A DNA stretch of 10,735 nucleotides. Source: JBKEAD01 sp047973165 (lineage in GTDB: Bacteria; Verrucomicrobiota; Verrucomicrobiia; Chthoniobacterales; JBKEAD01). Shown one piece after another: positions 1 through 6,551 of this stretch; position 1 is the first letter of the stretch, and each line of letters opens with the position of its first letter. The stretch is taken from positions 1 to 10,735 of the forward strand of contig JBKEBM010000156.1 in NCBI GenBank assembly GCA_047973165.1, read 5' to 3'. A program made the position numbers and the translations under genes. A model generated the notes under the pieces. The model did no database searches. It saw only the letters and a list, made by a program, of their open reading frames with translations, and was not told the origin of the DNA.

Positions 1-2394
1 AATCACCACCAAAGGACGTTGAACAGAAAAGTCTCTCGCAGGCATTTCCTCGAAGGCCTCACCTCTTAACTTACGCCAGCTTGCGGGAAGGCAAACAATA
101 AGCGGCAGAACAAACCAGGAACCAAGGGCACCCCAGAGACAGGCTGAATACCAGGCCGGTGGCTGAAATTCAAAAACAACTTCATCGCCAGCTTCGACAG
201 CCACCGCAGGAAAAGCATTCAAAGCTCGAAATATGGGAGTTTTTTTTCCATTAACATTCGCAGTCCAGTCGGGATGCCAGGATGTCGTTGCAACTAAACA
301 GCCAGGAACAGAGGCCTTTTCGGGAACAAGTTTTTTATAGCTCCGTTCCTTCAGTTTCAAAGGTGTAAATTGAGCATTTTCGATTGATTTTTTACTATCA
401 GATTTTTGCGTATCTGAGGTCTCGGAAGAGTTTTTTGATACACGATCAAAATTTACAGCAAGCTGATTATCCAGAGCGACAAGAAGGCCGTTACTTAAAG
501 ACGTGGGATCCTCGGGAGTTAATTCCACGGTTTCATTTGCTATAAACGCCCCTTTCATCGAGTCGGGATTTTTCAGAACCGTGAAATAATCATTACTAAA
601 GCTTTTTTCAAAATATCCTTCCAGTAGTTGCTGATAATTTTCAGAAAGCCCGGAATCTGTTTTATCAATAAATATATACGTAACACCGGCTATATTAAAA
701 AATGCTCTGAGATGATCCCGGGACAAAAAATATGTCTGGAGAACCGCCGTATTTTTAGGCTGCAAATACCCGTTAAAAGCCTCCTGTGCCAAAGGAACTC
801 CGGACAATACAGGAATCATCTGATAGAAATAACGATCGGAAACAGGATACAACCAACCCTGCTCTTTTTCTTTTTTTAAATATTCGCAGGTCTCGAGAAA
901 AGCCTCATAAAGCTCATTGGAAAGCGGGGATTTCCAAAGTGGACGGGCGTAAACTTTTACATCCATAATCCAGCCGACCAAAACCAGGACGATCAGACCG
1001 AAATTGACAGCCGTTTTACGGAAAGGAAATATATATTTATTCTTCTCGGAACTTATAATAATCCTTAGCATCAGAGCAGCACTTGCAATCGTAAAAACGG
1101 GGCCAATTATCTGAAAAAAATCATAAGGTGCCCGAATATCATCATAAGGAGGAATCCAGTTCAGAAGCCTGAATCCGGGGATTAAAAAACAGATACCGCA
1201 AAATATAATACCCACCAGCGTTTTGCCGGGAAGAGCATTAGGCAGCAGAAAGAAAATAAGCCATGCCTGAAAAGCTATCATTCCCCATGACACCGCAGGT
1301 GAGTAGTGCGGAGCAGACGAAGCTAACTCCAAAAATTTCATCTGTCCGCCAAGAATACTATTTGGTCCAAACGAAAGCCAGAAAGCAACCAAGCTAAGCG
1401 CAAGGAAAAGTTTCAGGCACCCACCCAAAGAGTGCTCTTCAATACGGCGACGAAAAAACAGAAAAAAAACAAATCCAATAAGAGCTGTCGGAAGCCCGGG
1501 AAAGGAGCCAGCTATAGCCACGGTATCAAAAGTTCCGGACATGTTCTGTGTAAAAAAACGATCATAATCAAGCCAGGAGAGAGCCGTTTTATTAGAAAAA
1601 TTTTTTTGCCAGGCCTGAAGAGGCTCATCAAAAAAACCTGCTATAATTCCGGATTCACGAACAGCCGGTAAAGCGGGCAAAAATGCTAATAAAAGAATGC
1701 TTAGAAATACCAAAAACAGCAGAACCGGTTTCGGACGCAAAAAACTCGCATTCCTGAAATAACACCAGCCACAAAAAATCAGCAGTAAAGGCGTGGCGAG
1801 CACTGCCGTCTTGGCATAGCTTAAAAATAACAGGGAATATAATATTCCTGCCAGCAATGCTGAAGCAAGCGAAGGAGACTTAAAAAAATAAAAGAAGGCT
1901 GAAAAACACCATGGCAACACCGCCAGGGAGGCTATTACAACAAAATGTTCGACCCCTGCGAGTCGGGTTATCCAGGAGGGCAGGCCGAGGGTTAAAATTG
2001 TCGCTGTCAGCGCAACCCAACGATCCTTCGTTACCTGGAGCATGAAGAACCCCATTCCAAAAGCGGCAAAACCAAAACAAATCAGTATTATTATTTTAGG
2101 TCCCGCCAGGTAACCAAAAGCCATAGAGAAAGTCCCAAGCAAAACATTGGAGAAAAAAACCGTCATTTGATAGCTCAAAGGAAACCCCATGAGGAAATGA
2201 GGAGACCACCACGGAATGTCGCCCGTTTCTGAGAAACCCTTAAAGAAATCCCAGGCTCGCGAATAGTTAGCCAGCAGCTCCTGATTAGAAAACGGTTGTT
2301 TAATCCAGACACAACCGGCAACTCCAAGCAGCAGGATCATTACACCTAAAAAAAGCCCTCCTACGAGCAATGTTTTCGAACATTCTTTTTGCAT
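1..2394 (-). CDS. YfhO-family multi-pass membrane protein (3' end outside window)
   Basis: The minus strand is open for 798 codons from the ATG at 2394-2392 to the left edge, so the C-terminus is missing. The protein has an N-terminal hydrophobic helix (about residues 9-28) and then the motif GDIPWWSPHFLMGFPL (58-73), typical of YfhO and related glycosyltransferase-C-like membrane proteins. About ten further hydrophobic segments lie between 75 and 480, including an IRAPYDFF stretch near 420. A soluble extracytoplasmic part (about 480-740) ends in a segment with SWHPDWTANVNGKKTPIFRA (705-724) and FQPPAWYSA (743-751), the characteristic YfhO C-terminal beta domain before a last membrane helix. 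Family members are linked to glycosylation of lipoteichoic acid or other surface polymers; the substrate here cannot be read. The start is the first ATG after an in-frame TGA at 2463-2461, and it has no Shine-Dalgarno. A serine/lysine-rich insert lies at about 653-675. Confidence 0.85.
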   Translation of the reverse strand, partial: MQKECSKTLLVGGLFLGVMILLLGVAGCVWIKQPFSNQELLANYSRAWDFFKGFSETGDIPWWSPHFLMGFPLSYQMTVFFSNVLLGTFSMAFGYLAGPKIIILICFGFAAFGMGFFMLQVTKDRWVALTATILTLGLPSWITRLAGVEHFVVIASLAVLPWCFSAFFYFFKSPSLASALLAGILYSLLFLSYAKTAVLATPLLLIFCGWCYFRNASFLRPKPVLLFLVFLSILLLAFLPALPAVRESGIIAGFFDEPLQAWQKNFSNKTALSWLDYDRFFTQNMSGTFDTVAIAGSFPGLPTALIGFVFFLFFRRRIEEHSLGGCLKLFLALSLVAFWLSFGPNSILGGQMKFLELASSAPHYSPAVSWGMIAFQAWLIFFLLPNALPGKTLVGIIFCGICFLIPGFRLLNWIPPYDDIRAPYDFFQIIGPVFTIASAALMLRIIISSEKNKYIFPFRKTAVNFGLIVLVLVGWIMDVKVYARPLWKSPLSNELYEAFLETCEYLKKEKEQGWLYPVSDRYFYQMIPVLSGVPLAQEAFNGYLQPKNTAVLQTYFLSRDHLRAFFNIAGVTYIFIDKTDSGLSENYQQLLEGYFEKSFSNDYFTVLKNPDSMKGAFIANETVELTPEDPTSLSNGLLVALDNQLAVNFDRVSKNSSETSDTQKSDSKKSIENAQFTPLKLKERSYKKLVPEKASVPGCLVATTSWHPDWTANVNGKKTPIFRALNAFPAVAVEAGDEVVFEFQPPAWYSACLWGALGSWFVLPLIVCLPASWRKLRGEAFEEMPARDFSVQRPLVVI

Positions 2395-2402
2395 TAAAAA
2401 AG

Positions 2403-2408
2403 AGGAGG
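2403..2408 (+). promoter_or_regulatory. Shine-Dalgarno AGGAGG before the small frame at 2419
   Basis: AGGAGG lies ten bases before the ATG at 2419-2421 and is the only full consensus Shine-Dalgarno placed before a plausible start in this window. It lies in the divergent gap, just upstream of the YfhO-type gene on the opposite strand. It argues that the short frame downstream is or was translated. Confidence 0.45.
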
Positions 2409-2418
2409 ATTCGTCCGG

Positions 2419-2654
2419 ATGGAGAGGGTTTTTAAAATTTTCAGGATCATGGCAAGTAATTCAGCCTTAAAATCCCGCCGTCTTACCGGCAGGAACCAGA
2501 GGCAGGCTCTTATGTCGAATTAGGTGGATATATTCCGGAAGAAGAATCGTCCAGCAAAGATTACACTTTAGGGCTCACCCTGTTCCACCCGAATGATTCA
2601 GTCTTGTATTTGCATACTGTTTATATAGCCTGCCCGCAGCTTTCCATGCCGTAG
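2419..2654 (+). pseudogene. Small gene with apparent one-base frameshift, unknown function
   Basis: The ATG at 2419, with AGGAGG ten bases upstream, opens a frame that stops at TAG 2521-2523 (34 codons). An overlapping frame one base back is open from 2460 to TAG 2652-2654 but has no usable start codon. Joining the two at the AAAA run at 2469-2472 gives an uninterrupted 78-residue product. It would begin MERVFKIFRIMASNSALK, continue IPPSYRQEPEAGSYVELGGY, then have an acidic EEESSSKDY patch and end CPQLSMP. The joined product has balanced, gene-like codon and residue use. I do not recognise it. It could be a recent one-base deletion, a sequencing error, a programmed -1 shift, or chance open frames. 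It lies 38 bases before the methyltransferase gene on the same strand, so the two could be co-transcribed. Confidence 0.35.
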
Positions 2655-2675
2655 TTTTTTAAAAAACAATTTCCC

Positions 2676-2766
2676 GGGCAAATTTTATCCTCATGGGCAT
2701 CGCTGAATTTATTTACACCGTATTACTTAAACCTCCGCTATTCAGGAAGGGGGCAAATTTTATCCT
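2676..2766 (+). repeat. Pair of 16-bp direct repeats across the methyltransferase start
   Basis: GGGCAAATTTTATCCT occurs at 2676-2691, directly before the start codon, and again identically at 2751-2766. The offset is exactly 75 bases, so both copies share one reading frame and would encode Ala-Asn-Phe-Ile-Leu. The sequence between the copies shows no further similarity to what follows the second copy. Confidence 0.8.
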
Positions 2767-3559
2767 GACTTCTATACTGCCCCGAACGGTCAAAGTCAGA
2801 GGTGCAACAATCCACCTGAATCCAGCCGACCCTGTTGTCTCCGGCGCCCTTACACTTCGCTCCTATGAAAACGAAGAGATTGATTTTTTTGTAAAATGCT
2901 TTGAGCCGGAAATGACTCTGGTGGATGTCGGAGCAAACGTCGGACTCTACACCGGCCTCGCATTGCATAAACCCTCCAAAGCAAAAATTCTTTGTGTCGA
3001 ACCCGACAAAAGCAGCTTTGGCTATTTAAAGCAAACCATCCAAAGCAACAGCACTGCAGCTCAACAGGACAATATCGCCATCCACAATCTGGCAGCCTCA
3101 GATTCAAAAGGAGAACTCACTCTCTACAAAAATTCCGAAAACAAAGGCGACAACAGAATTTATGCGGACCCGCTTTGTAACGAACACGAAAAAATCGCCT
3201 CCGATACGCTGGACAACTTGTGTGAGCAGGCAGGCCTGGAGCATATTAACTACCTCAAAGTCGATGTCCAGGGAGCTGAGTTTAAAGTCTTTTCCGGAGC
3301 CAGAAAAATTCTATCGCAAAGCCCGAATTGTATCGTAATGACCGAATTTTGGCCCTACGGCCTCAGACAATGCGGCTCCACCCCTCAGCAATACTTGCAT
3401 TTGCTGCGGGATTTGGGATTTACATTATATGAGCTGTCCGGGAAGACGCTTGAAGAAATAAAAGACTTCGACGATATTATCGCCAGAAGCCCTGGCCGCG
3501 TTTACAAGAACCTGGTGGCTCTCAAAGGGAAATATTCCCTGAAAGCTGCTTCGCTTTAA
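2693..3559 (+). CDS. FkbM-family SAM-dependent methyltransferase
   Basis: A 288-residue cytoplasmic class I methyltransferase. The SAM-binding motif I is VDVGANVGLYT (77-87), followed by the acidic residue ending strand 2 (CVEPDKSS, Glu103). The FkbM signature KVDVQGAEFKVFSGA is at 189-203. The core spans about 65-250, and the first 60 residues form a family-typical lead with NPADPVVSGAL at 43-53. FkbM enzymes O-methylate sugars, polyketide hydroxyls or surface glycans; which acceptor applies here is not visible. The YfhO-type membrane protein divergently upstream favours a surface-glycan role by context only. The ATG at 2693 is the only in-frame start after the TAA at 2660-2662, and it has no Shine-Dalgarno. 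A 16-base direct repeat straddles the start and early codons. The gene ends 69 bases before the sigma factor gene, which may have its own promoter. Confidence 0.93.
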   Translation: MGIAEFIYTVLLKPPLFRKGANFILTSILPRTVKVRGATIHLNPADPVVSGALTLRSYENEEIDFFVKCFEPEMTLVDVGANVGLYTGLALHKPSKAKILCVEPDKSSFGYLKQTIQSNSTAAQQDNIAIHNLAASDSKGELTLYKNSENKGDNRIYADPLCNEHEKIASDTLDNLCEQAGLEHINYLKVDVQGAEFKVFSGARKILSQSPNCIVMTEFWPYGLRQCGSTPQQYLHLLRDLGFTLYELSGKTLEEIKDFDDIIARSPGRVYKNLVALKGKYSLKAASL

Positions 3560-3608
3560 CAAGCAACTTTCCCATCAGGTAAAAAATTTAAAAAAAATTC
3601 CAGGGAAT
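3526..3608 (+). promoter_or_regulatory. Two palindromes with GGGAA/TTCC arms upstream of the sigma operon (candidate operators)
   Basis: AGGGAAATATTCCCT (3526-3540) is a perfect inverted repeat with a three-base centre, inside the last codons of the methyltransferase gene. ATTCCAGGGAAT (3597-3608) is a five-base inverted repeat with a two-base centre, 20 bases before the sigma gene start. The arms are related but in opposite order. An A-rich tract (about 3580-3597) lies between them. They could bind a dimeric regulator or be chance; no matching regulator is in the window. Confidence 0.2.
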
Positions 3609-3628
3609 CCGCTGCCGGGTGCGTCTTA

Positions 3629-4177
3629 ATGGTCAAACACCTCATGACAGGCGATGAAGACGACAGCATTTTATCCGGACGAGCGCAGGCGGGAGACGCC
3701 GAGGCTTTTGAAATACTTTTTCAAAGGCATTACGAGGCAGTCCGCACTTTTGCTTACCGGGTGTCGCTCAATGCGGGAGCGGCAGAGGATATTGCACAGG
3801 AAACTTTTATCAAGGCAGCGCGGTCGCTGGGACGTTTTCGCGGGGATGCAGCATTTCGCAGTTGGCTCTTTCAAATTACCATGAATACGACACGAGACTG
3901 GCAGAGAAGCTCGATCCGTGAACGGCAGGCCATGGAGGAAGTGGCTGAACGGAGCAACGAAAAAGAGCATCCCAGAGATTTCGGTTTCGTGCAGGACGCG
4001 CTGGCGGCATTGAAGGAAGACCTGCGACATGTCGTGGCACTCGTTTATTTTGAAGGACTCAGCCACGCTGAATCTGCTCGGATTCTTAACTGTGCGGAGG
4101 CCACTGTGTCCTGGCGAATTTTTCGGGCAAAACGGCAACTCAAAAATTGGTTTGCAAAAAACGGGACTCAAATATGA
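3629..4177 (+). CDS. ECF (extracytoplasmic function) RNA polymerase sigma factor
   Basis: A 182-residue sigma-70 of group 4, the usual size. Region 2 runs from about 26 to 95: AEDIAQETFIKAARSL (52-67) is the core-binding helix, and FRGDAAFRSWLFQI (70-83) is the region 2.3-2.4 segment that melts and reads the -10. Region 4 is at about 123-172, with an HTH of the form LSHAESARILNCAEATVSWR (144-163) for -35 recognition. The usual Leu-Pro before region 4 (LPxxxR) is Leu-Lys here (LKEDLR, 128-133). It heads a five-gene operon, and its stop overlaps the next start as ATGA at 4174-4177, so it is probably translationally coupled to its anti-sigma. Autoregulation is usual in such pairs, but no convincing ECF promoter was found. 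An ATG at 3644 is an alternative start; neither has a Shine-Dalgarno. Confidence 0.95.
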   Translation: MVKHLMTGDEDDSILSGRAQAGDAEAFEILFQRHYEAVRTFAYRVSLNAGAAEDIAQETFIKAARSLGRFRGDAAFRSWLFQITMNTTRDWQRSSIRERQAMEEVAERSNEKEHPRDFGFVQDALAALKEDLRHVVALVYFEGLSHAESARILNCAEATVSWRIFRAKRQLKNWFAKNGTQI

Positions 4178-4767
4178 CAGACGACGATCTCAAAAAAATT
4201 CTGAAAAAACTTCCGATACCTGCCTCGACAGAGTCGGCACGCGGGCGGGCATGGCATCAGGCGAACGTGGCTTTTCAGGCAGCTCCGGCAGAAGCGAAAC
4301 GAGCATCGGCGACCGGAATGCACATGCTTCGATGGGCATCAGGAGTCGCATGCCTCGCAGTGACCTGCCTGGCGGCAGCCTGGATATTTTTTGACTTATC
4401 AGGCAAAGATGCTGACGATTTTACCCGTACTTTGCAGGAGATGGAGATGCTTTTTCCTGATCGTCTCAATGCTGTGATTGAGCGAGACGGAGAATATCAA
4501 ATCGATGTTTCAGAGGGTAATTCAGGAGTCGATGTCCAGCCTGTCATAGTAGAATTTAAGAGGGGTTCGCAGACGGTTCGCGTACTGAGTTTTAGCGGAC
4601 GGAGAGTATGTGTGGACCTCGGAGAAAAGGAGACATGCTTTGAGCCACTTGTCACCGGCGAGGGCGAAGTCATTCTTGCCGGTGAGAATTTTCTTTGGAG
4701 TCCGAAAGCTCCTTCCCGACTAAACGGTTTCATCGTGACTGCCCGCCAGCTCGACTCTGCATCATGA
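4174..4767 (+). CDS. Probable single-pass membrane anti-sigma factor
   Basis: 197 residues in the anti-sigma position: directly after an ECF sigma gene with a four-base ATGA overlap, which fixes the start at 4174. The N-terminal 50 residues are charged and would be cytoplasmic (MTDDDLKKILKKLP at the start). One hydrophobic helix at about 52-73 is followed by an exported C-terminal part of about 120 residues that looks beta-rich (IVEFKRGSQTVRVLSFSGRR, 125-144). This matches the layout of membrane anti-sigma factors: sigma held on the cytoplasmic face, signal sensed outside. The HxxxCxxC zinc motif of the ZAS class is absent; the paired cysteines at 60 and 65 are inside the membrane helix, and Cys146/Cys155 are in the exported part and could form a disulfide. 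The role rests mostly on context and topology. The stop overlaps the next gene's start. Confidence 0.7.
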   Translation: MTDDDLKKILKKLPIPASTESARGRAWHQANVAFQAAPAEAKRASATGMHMLRWASGVACLAVTCLAAAWIFFDLSGKDADDFTRTLQEMEMLFPDRLNAVIERDGEYQIDVSEGNSGVDVQPVIVEFKRGSQTVRVLSFSGRRVCVDLGEKETCFEPLVTGEGEVILAGENFLWSPKAPSRLNGFIVTARQLDSAS

Positions 4768-5594
4768 AAACGAGCCTCTTTTTTCTCTTGCTTGCTGCAG
4801 CGACTTTGCGTGCACAAATCGCTATTGAGGTACTGCCGCAATCGTCTGTGCCACCGCCTTCGTTCGCCGTATTCGGAGGAGATGATATTTCGCTTCGTCT
4901 GAAAATCACGGCTTTTGGTCAGGCAGAGGGGAAAATTATTTACGATTTAAAGCAAGTTGGTGCCGGAGAAATCCTGGCATCTCTGGCTCATAATATGCCG
5001 GTTTCAGATGTCTCCGTAAACAAAGCAGGAGTTCTGACAATTGAGGCAAAGGTGCCCGTGCCGGAAGTAAAGGGCCTGGCAAAAATGCTGCTTGTATTTC
5101 GCGAGGCAGGCCAGGCGGCTTCCAATGATACGATTCCAACGAAGCCGATTTTCTTCGATGTTTATCCGCGTCCAAAACACAGTGAGTGGAGCGACCTGAT
5201 TGCTGCTGCTGAAAAACAAGACGGATTCAGCCTGTGCGTCTTTGGCGAGAGTCCGCGTATTCGTGAATTTCTCGATGTGCATTCCATCGACTTTCGCGAT
5301 CTGGGTAAAAATTTTCCGAATCGATTCCCTGCTGATGGCCTGGCTGTTGGTGAGGTGACGGAGGACGACATGGAGCGTTATCGTCCGCATTCCGAATCCG
5401 GACGAAAAATTTTCTTTCTTGTGGGAGACAGAACTCAACCAAAGCCTTTGCCAGGCATCTATGAAATTTCGACGCCAACAGGAATACTGAGCAAGGTTAC
5501 ACTTCCTCTTCTCTCCGAATTGCAAAGTAATCCAAAAGTCCAAACTGCATTTCTCGATCTTCTTATCCGTAACTTAAACCCTGAAACACCATGA
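4764..5594 (+). CDS. Secreted protein of unknown family
   Basis: 276 residues, starting at the ATG that overlaps the upstream stop (ATGA, 4764-4767). A clear Sec signal peptide, MKTSLFFLLLAAATLRA, is cut before Gln18. No lipobox cysteine follows, so it is likely a soluble periplasmic protein. Residues about 20-135 look like a beta-sandwich (FAVFGGDDISLRLKITAFG, 34-52; a Pro-rich lead before it). From about 140 on, alternating strands and helices (FSLCVFGESPRIREFLDVHS, 155-174; DGLAVGEVTEDDMERYRP, 191-208; GRKIFFLVGD, 213-222) resemble a Rossmann-like or GATase1-like fold without recognisable catalytic residues. I do not recognise the family. It is coupled at both ends to neighbours by ATGA overlaps, so it should be made in step with the anti-sigma and the CsgG-like protein and may be their partner in the envelope. 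Confidence 0.75.
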   Translation: MKTSLFFLLLAAATLRAQIAIEVLPQSSVPPPSFAVFGGDDISLRLKITAFGQAEGKIIYDLKQVGAGEILASLAHNMPVSDVSVNKAGVLTIEAKVPVPEVKGLAKMLLVFREAGQAASNDTIPTKPIFFDVYPRPKHSEWSDLIAAAEKQDGFSLCVFGESPRIREFLDVHSIDFRDLGKNFPNRFPADGLAVGEVTEDDMERYRPHSESGRKIFFLVGDRTQPKPLPGIYEISTPTGILSKVTLPLLSELQSNPKVQTAFLDLLIRNLNPETP

Positions 5595-6532
5595 AAATCC
5601 ATTTGCTGATATTACTGACACTTACCATCGCGTTGCCATTACAGGCTCAGGATGTGCCGCCTGCGTCTCCTAATCAAATCACTGCTGCCGTGCTGGACTT
5701 CCAAACTTCCGACGGCAAACTCAAAGCTACGGGTGAGCAGGTCGCCATCCTGCTCAATGCCCGACTGACATCTGTGCCCGATCTCATCCTCGTCGAGCGG
5801 CAGGACATCGAAAAAATTCTCGGTGAGCAGGAAATGGGTTTATCGGGAACGGTCAGTGCCGAAACTGCTGTGAAGGTTGGTAAACTGACCGGTGCTCAGG
5901 CCCTCATCACGGGACGACTTTTCGAAGCCGGAAAGAAGTTCTTTCTCGTTGCAAAAATCATGAGCACTGAGACCGGGCGTGTTTTTGGTGAGACAACGAC
6001 TTTCTCCGATTTGGCTGCACTGGACGGTGCGGTGGAGGAGCTTGCCGGAAAGGTGCAAACGGTCGTGGACAAACAATCGGAAGTTTTCATTGTCAAAATT
6101 GAAACACCTGCGGAAAAAATTTCCCGTCTTAAAAAACTTGTGGAAGGGAAATCTCTGCCGGTTGTTTCCGTAAACGTTTCGGAGCGACACATCGGCCGTG
6201 CGCTGCCTGACCCTGCGGTGGATACAGAGTTTCGCCTGGTTTTGCAGCAGCTTGGCTTCACCGTGCTCGACTCAGCCAGCACGCAACAACCCGACGTGCG
6301 TATCACAGGTGAGGCATTCAGCGAATTTGGTGCACGTCGTGGCAATCTCGTTTCCTCAGTGGCAAGGGTGGAAATAAAAGCCGTCGCAGCAGATGGGACG
6401 CTTCTTGCCACAGACCGCCAGCGAGGAGTCGCTGTTGATCTTGCGGAAAACGTGGCAGCAAAGGAAGCCTTGCAAAATGCGGCACTCAAACTCCTTGAAC
6501 GCCTTGTTCCAAAACTCGCCGACGGAAAATAA
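5591..6532 (+). CDS. Secreted CsgG-like protein
   Basis: 313 residues; start overlaps the previous stop (ATGA, 5591-5594). The signal peptide MKIHLLILLTLTIALPLQAQ is cut before Asp21. The N-terminal domain (about 29-160) has the CsgG/curli-assembly pattern: AAVLDF (32-37), LVERQDIEKILGEQ (67-80), AVKVGKLTGAQALITGRL (93-110), and a strand pair ending in STETGRVFGE (125-134). A second domain (about 190-313) has PDVRITGEAFSEFGARRG (234-251), VEIKAVAADG (260-269) and AVDLAENVAAKEAL (281-294), an arrangement of strands around a second helical cap. CsgG in E. coli is a lipoprotein forming an outer-membrane pore; this protein has no cysteine at the cleavage site, so it is more likely a soluble periplasmic relative, not a secretion pore. 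The next gene, 19 bases on, encodes a protein with related domains, so the two probably interact. Confidence 0.85.
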   Translation: MKIHLLILLTLTIALPLQAQDVPPASPNQITAAVLDFQTSDGKLKATGEQVAILLNARLTSVPDLILVERQDIEKILGEQEMGLSGTVSAETAVKVGKLTGAQALITGRLFEAGKKFFLVAKIMSTETGRVFGETTTFSDLAALDGAVEELAGKVQTVVDKQSEVFIVKIETPAEKISRLKKLVEGKSLPVVSVNVSERHIGRALPDPAVDTEFRLVLQQLGFTVLDSASTQQPDVRITGEAFSEFGARRGNLVSSVARVEIKAVAADGTLLATDRQRGVAVDLAENVAAKEALQNAALKLLERLVPKLADGK

Positions 6533-6551
6533 ACTCGGGTATATCCAAAGC

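Noticed and set aside
2597..2627. Sigma-70-like promoter with TATATA before the methyltransferase gene
   Set aside because: The -10-like box has no good -35 partner at 16-18 bases, and the stretch falls in the apparent reading frame of the small gene.
3542..3559. Short AAAGC/GCTTT hairpin at the methyltransferase stop as a terminator
   Set aside because: The stem is five base pairs, lies within the last codons, and no T-run follows.
3604..3628. ECF-like promoter, GGAATC followed by TCTTA
   Set aside because: The spacing is about three bases shorter than usual for GGAAC/TCTRA promoters, and the start of transcription would fall after the chosen start codon.
4147..4173. Upstream TTG start for the anti-sigma gene
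   Set aside because: The ATGA overlap at 4174 is a better start and matches the next two junctions.
5896..6489. 197-codon frame on the minus strand inside the CsgG-like gene
   Set aside because: It is very rich in Ser, Thr and Arg, matches no family, and lies fully antisense to a well-supported gene.
6393..6551. Earlier ATG for the giant gene
   Set aside because: It would overlap the CsgG-like gene by 140 bases and bury the signal peptide 70 residues inside the protein.
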